Assembly: GCA_041228285.1 (NCBI GenBank)
Contig: CP166133.1
Coordinates: 2,885,380-2,949,379, forward strand
DNA from: Neisseriaceae bacterium CLB008
Lineage (GTDB): Bacteria; Pseudomonadota; Gammaproteobacteria; Burkholderiales; Neisseriaceae
Reading direction: 5' to 3'
DNA: 64,000 bases
Of this stretch, positions 63,511 to 64,000 are shown piece by piece (positions within the stretch are counted from its first letter, which is position 1; each line of letters opens with the position of its first letter). The notes under the pieces are model-generated. The model was not told the DNA's origin. It was given only the letters and a program-made list of their open reading frames with translations, and searched no databases. The translations under genes were made by a program, and so were the position numbers.

Positions 63511-64000
63511 ATGAGCACGCCCATCACGCCTAACCTCGGCGGCATTACCGTCTTTATCGCCGCCGTTGAGGCCGGCAGCTTTGCCCAAGCGGCTGAACGC
63601 GTTCATCTGTCGCGCTCGGCGGTGGGCAAAACCATTAGCCGACTCGAAGCCCAACTGAATGCGCGCCTGTTTCACCGCACCACCCGAAGTCTGCGGTTGA
63701 CCGAGGCAGGCAGCCTCTTTTATGAACATTGTCTACGGGCCGTCGCCGAACTCAATGCGGCACAAGCCTTAATCGATGAAGACCAACAAACGGTTAAAGG
63801 CCAGCTGCGGGTGTCAATGCCGGTCCTGTTTGGGCGTCTGTGTGTGGCACCGCTGCTGCTCGACTTAGCCCAACAGCACCCACAGCTGGCGCTGACGCTG
63901 TCGTTTAACGATCGCTTCGTTGACCTCAATGCCGATGGCTTTGACCTCGTCATCCGCCATCGCGGCTTTGAGCACAGTGGCCATTTAGTCGCCCGTCACC
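63511..64000 (+). CDS. LysR-family regulator, N-terminal part (cut by window end)
   Basis: The plus-strand frame begins MSTPITPNLGGITVFIAAVE and runs to the window end (163 residues). The helix-turn-helix is GSFAQAAERVHLSRSAVGKT, followed by the dimer helix and the start of the effector domain (GQLRVSMPVLFGRLCVAP). It is divergent from the MDR gene with 106 bp between starts. A palindrome CGCCA-G-TGGCG (63464-63474) lies in that gap. The rest lies outside the window. Confidence 0.9.
   Translation, partial: MSTPITPNLGGITVFIAAVEAGSFAQAAERVHLSRSAVGKTISRLEAQLNARLFHRTTRSLRLTEAGSLFYEHCLRAVAELNAAQALIDEDQQTVKGQLRVSMPVLFGRLCVAPLLLDLAQQHPQLALTLSFNDRFVDLNADGFDLVIRHRGFEHSGHLVARH

Noticed and set aside
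63404-63545. N-terminal extension of the MDR oxidoreductase
   Set aside because: It overlaps the divergent LysR start, lacks similarity to the family, and an inner ATG has a good ribosome binding site.

Overview
The window is a contiguous piece of a betaproteobacterial chromosome, most likely a member of the Neisseriaceae or a close relative. The main reasons are the Neisseria-like EF-Tu and ribosomal protein sequences, the continuous tRNA-tufB-secE-nusG-rplKAJL-rpoBC-rpsLG-fusA-tufA-rpsJ-S10-spc arrangement, and the def-fmt-rsmB-DUF4390-ntrYX and dprA-smg-topA clusters. No rRNA, CRISPR array, insertion sequence or prophage was seen.

Layout. (1) 1-25730, minus strand: the translation/transcription superoperon. 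Transcription starts at a strong promoter before tRNA-Tyr and runs through tRNA-Gly, tRNA-Thr, tufB, tRNA-Trp, secE, nusG, rplK, rplA, the L10 leader, rplJ, rplL, rpoB and rpoC. A terminator and a near-consensus promoter then start the str block (rpsL, rpsG, fusA, tufA, rpsJ). A terminator plus a promoter-like site separates rpsJ from rplC, where the rest of the S10 block begins. A further gap marks the S10/spc boundary before rplN. The window opens inside rplF. (2) 25801-34503, minus strand: a 2[4Fe-4S] ferredoxin, rsmD, and the def-fmt-rsmB-DUF4390-ntrY-ntrX cluster, whose NtrX has a degenerate ATPase domain, then a short-chain dehydrogenase. (3) 34690-42075, plus strand: dprA-smg-topA, proB, and phoB-phoR preceded by a Pho box. 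(4) 42072-44013: a divergent tetR/MFS exporter pair with a perfect palindromic operator. (5) 44028-47047, minus strand: ftsY-ftsE-ftsX, with a 44-unit hexanucleotide repeat encoding a Pro-Glu tract in FtsY. (6) 47119-52093, plus strand: a catalytic/non-catalytic pair of M16 peptidases and a UvrD/Rep helicase.

(7) 52112-62206 is the most distinctive accessory block. It holds a complete indole-3-acetic acid (auxin) catabolic set in the order iacH-A-B-I-C-D-E-F-G, a terminator, then the MarR-type regulator iacR. A divergently transcribed MFS transporter lies on the other side. That transporter has a roughly 330-nt leader with a promoter that contains a palindrome, a 13-bp hairpin, a seven-codon reading frame with an ideal ribosome binding site, and a nested stem. 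IacA with the flavin reductase IacG, IacE, and the Rieske oxygenase IacCD with reductase IacF would together take the indole ring of the auxin toward catechol. No catechol-cleavage genes are in the window. (8) 62391-64000: a zinc-independent MDR-family oxidoreductase divergent from a LysR regulator that is cut by the window end.

Functional names come from recognising protein families in translated sequence. Promoters, operators and RNA structures were found by eye and were not computed. Several start codons were moved inward from the longest reading frame because of Shine-Dalgarno position or family length; each case is stated in its entry.
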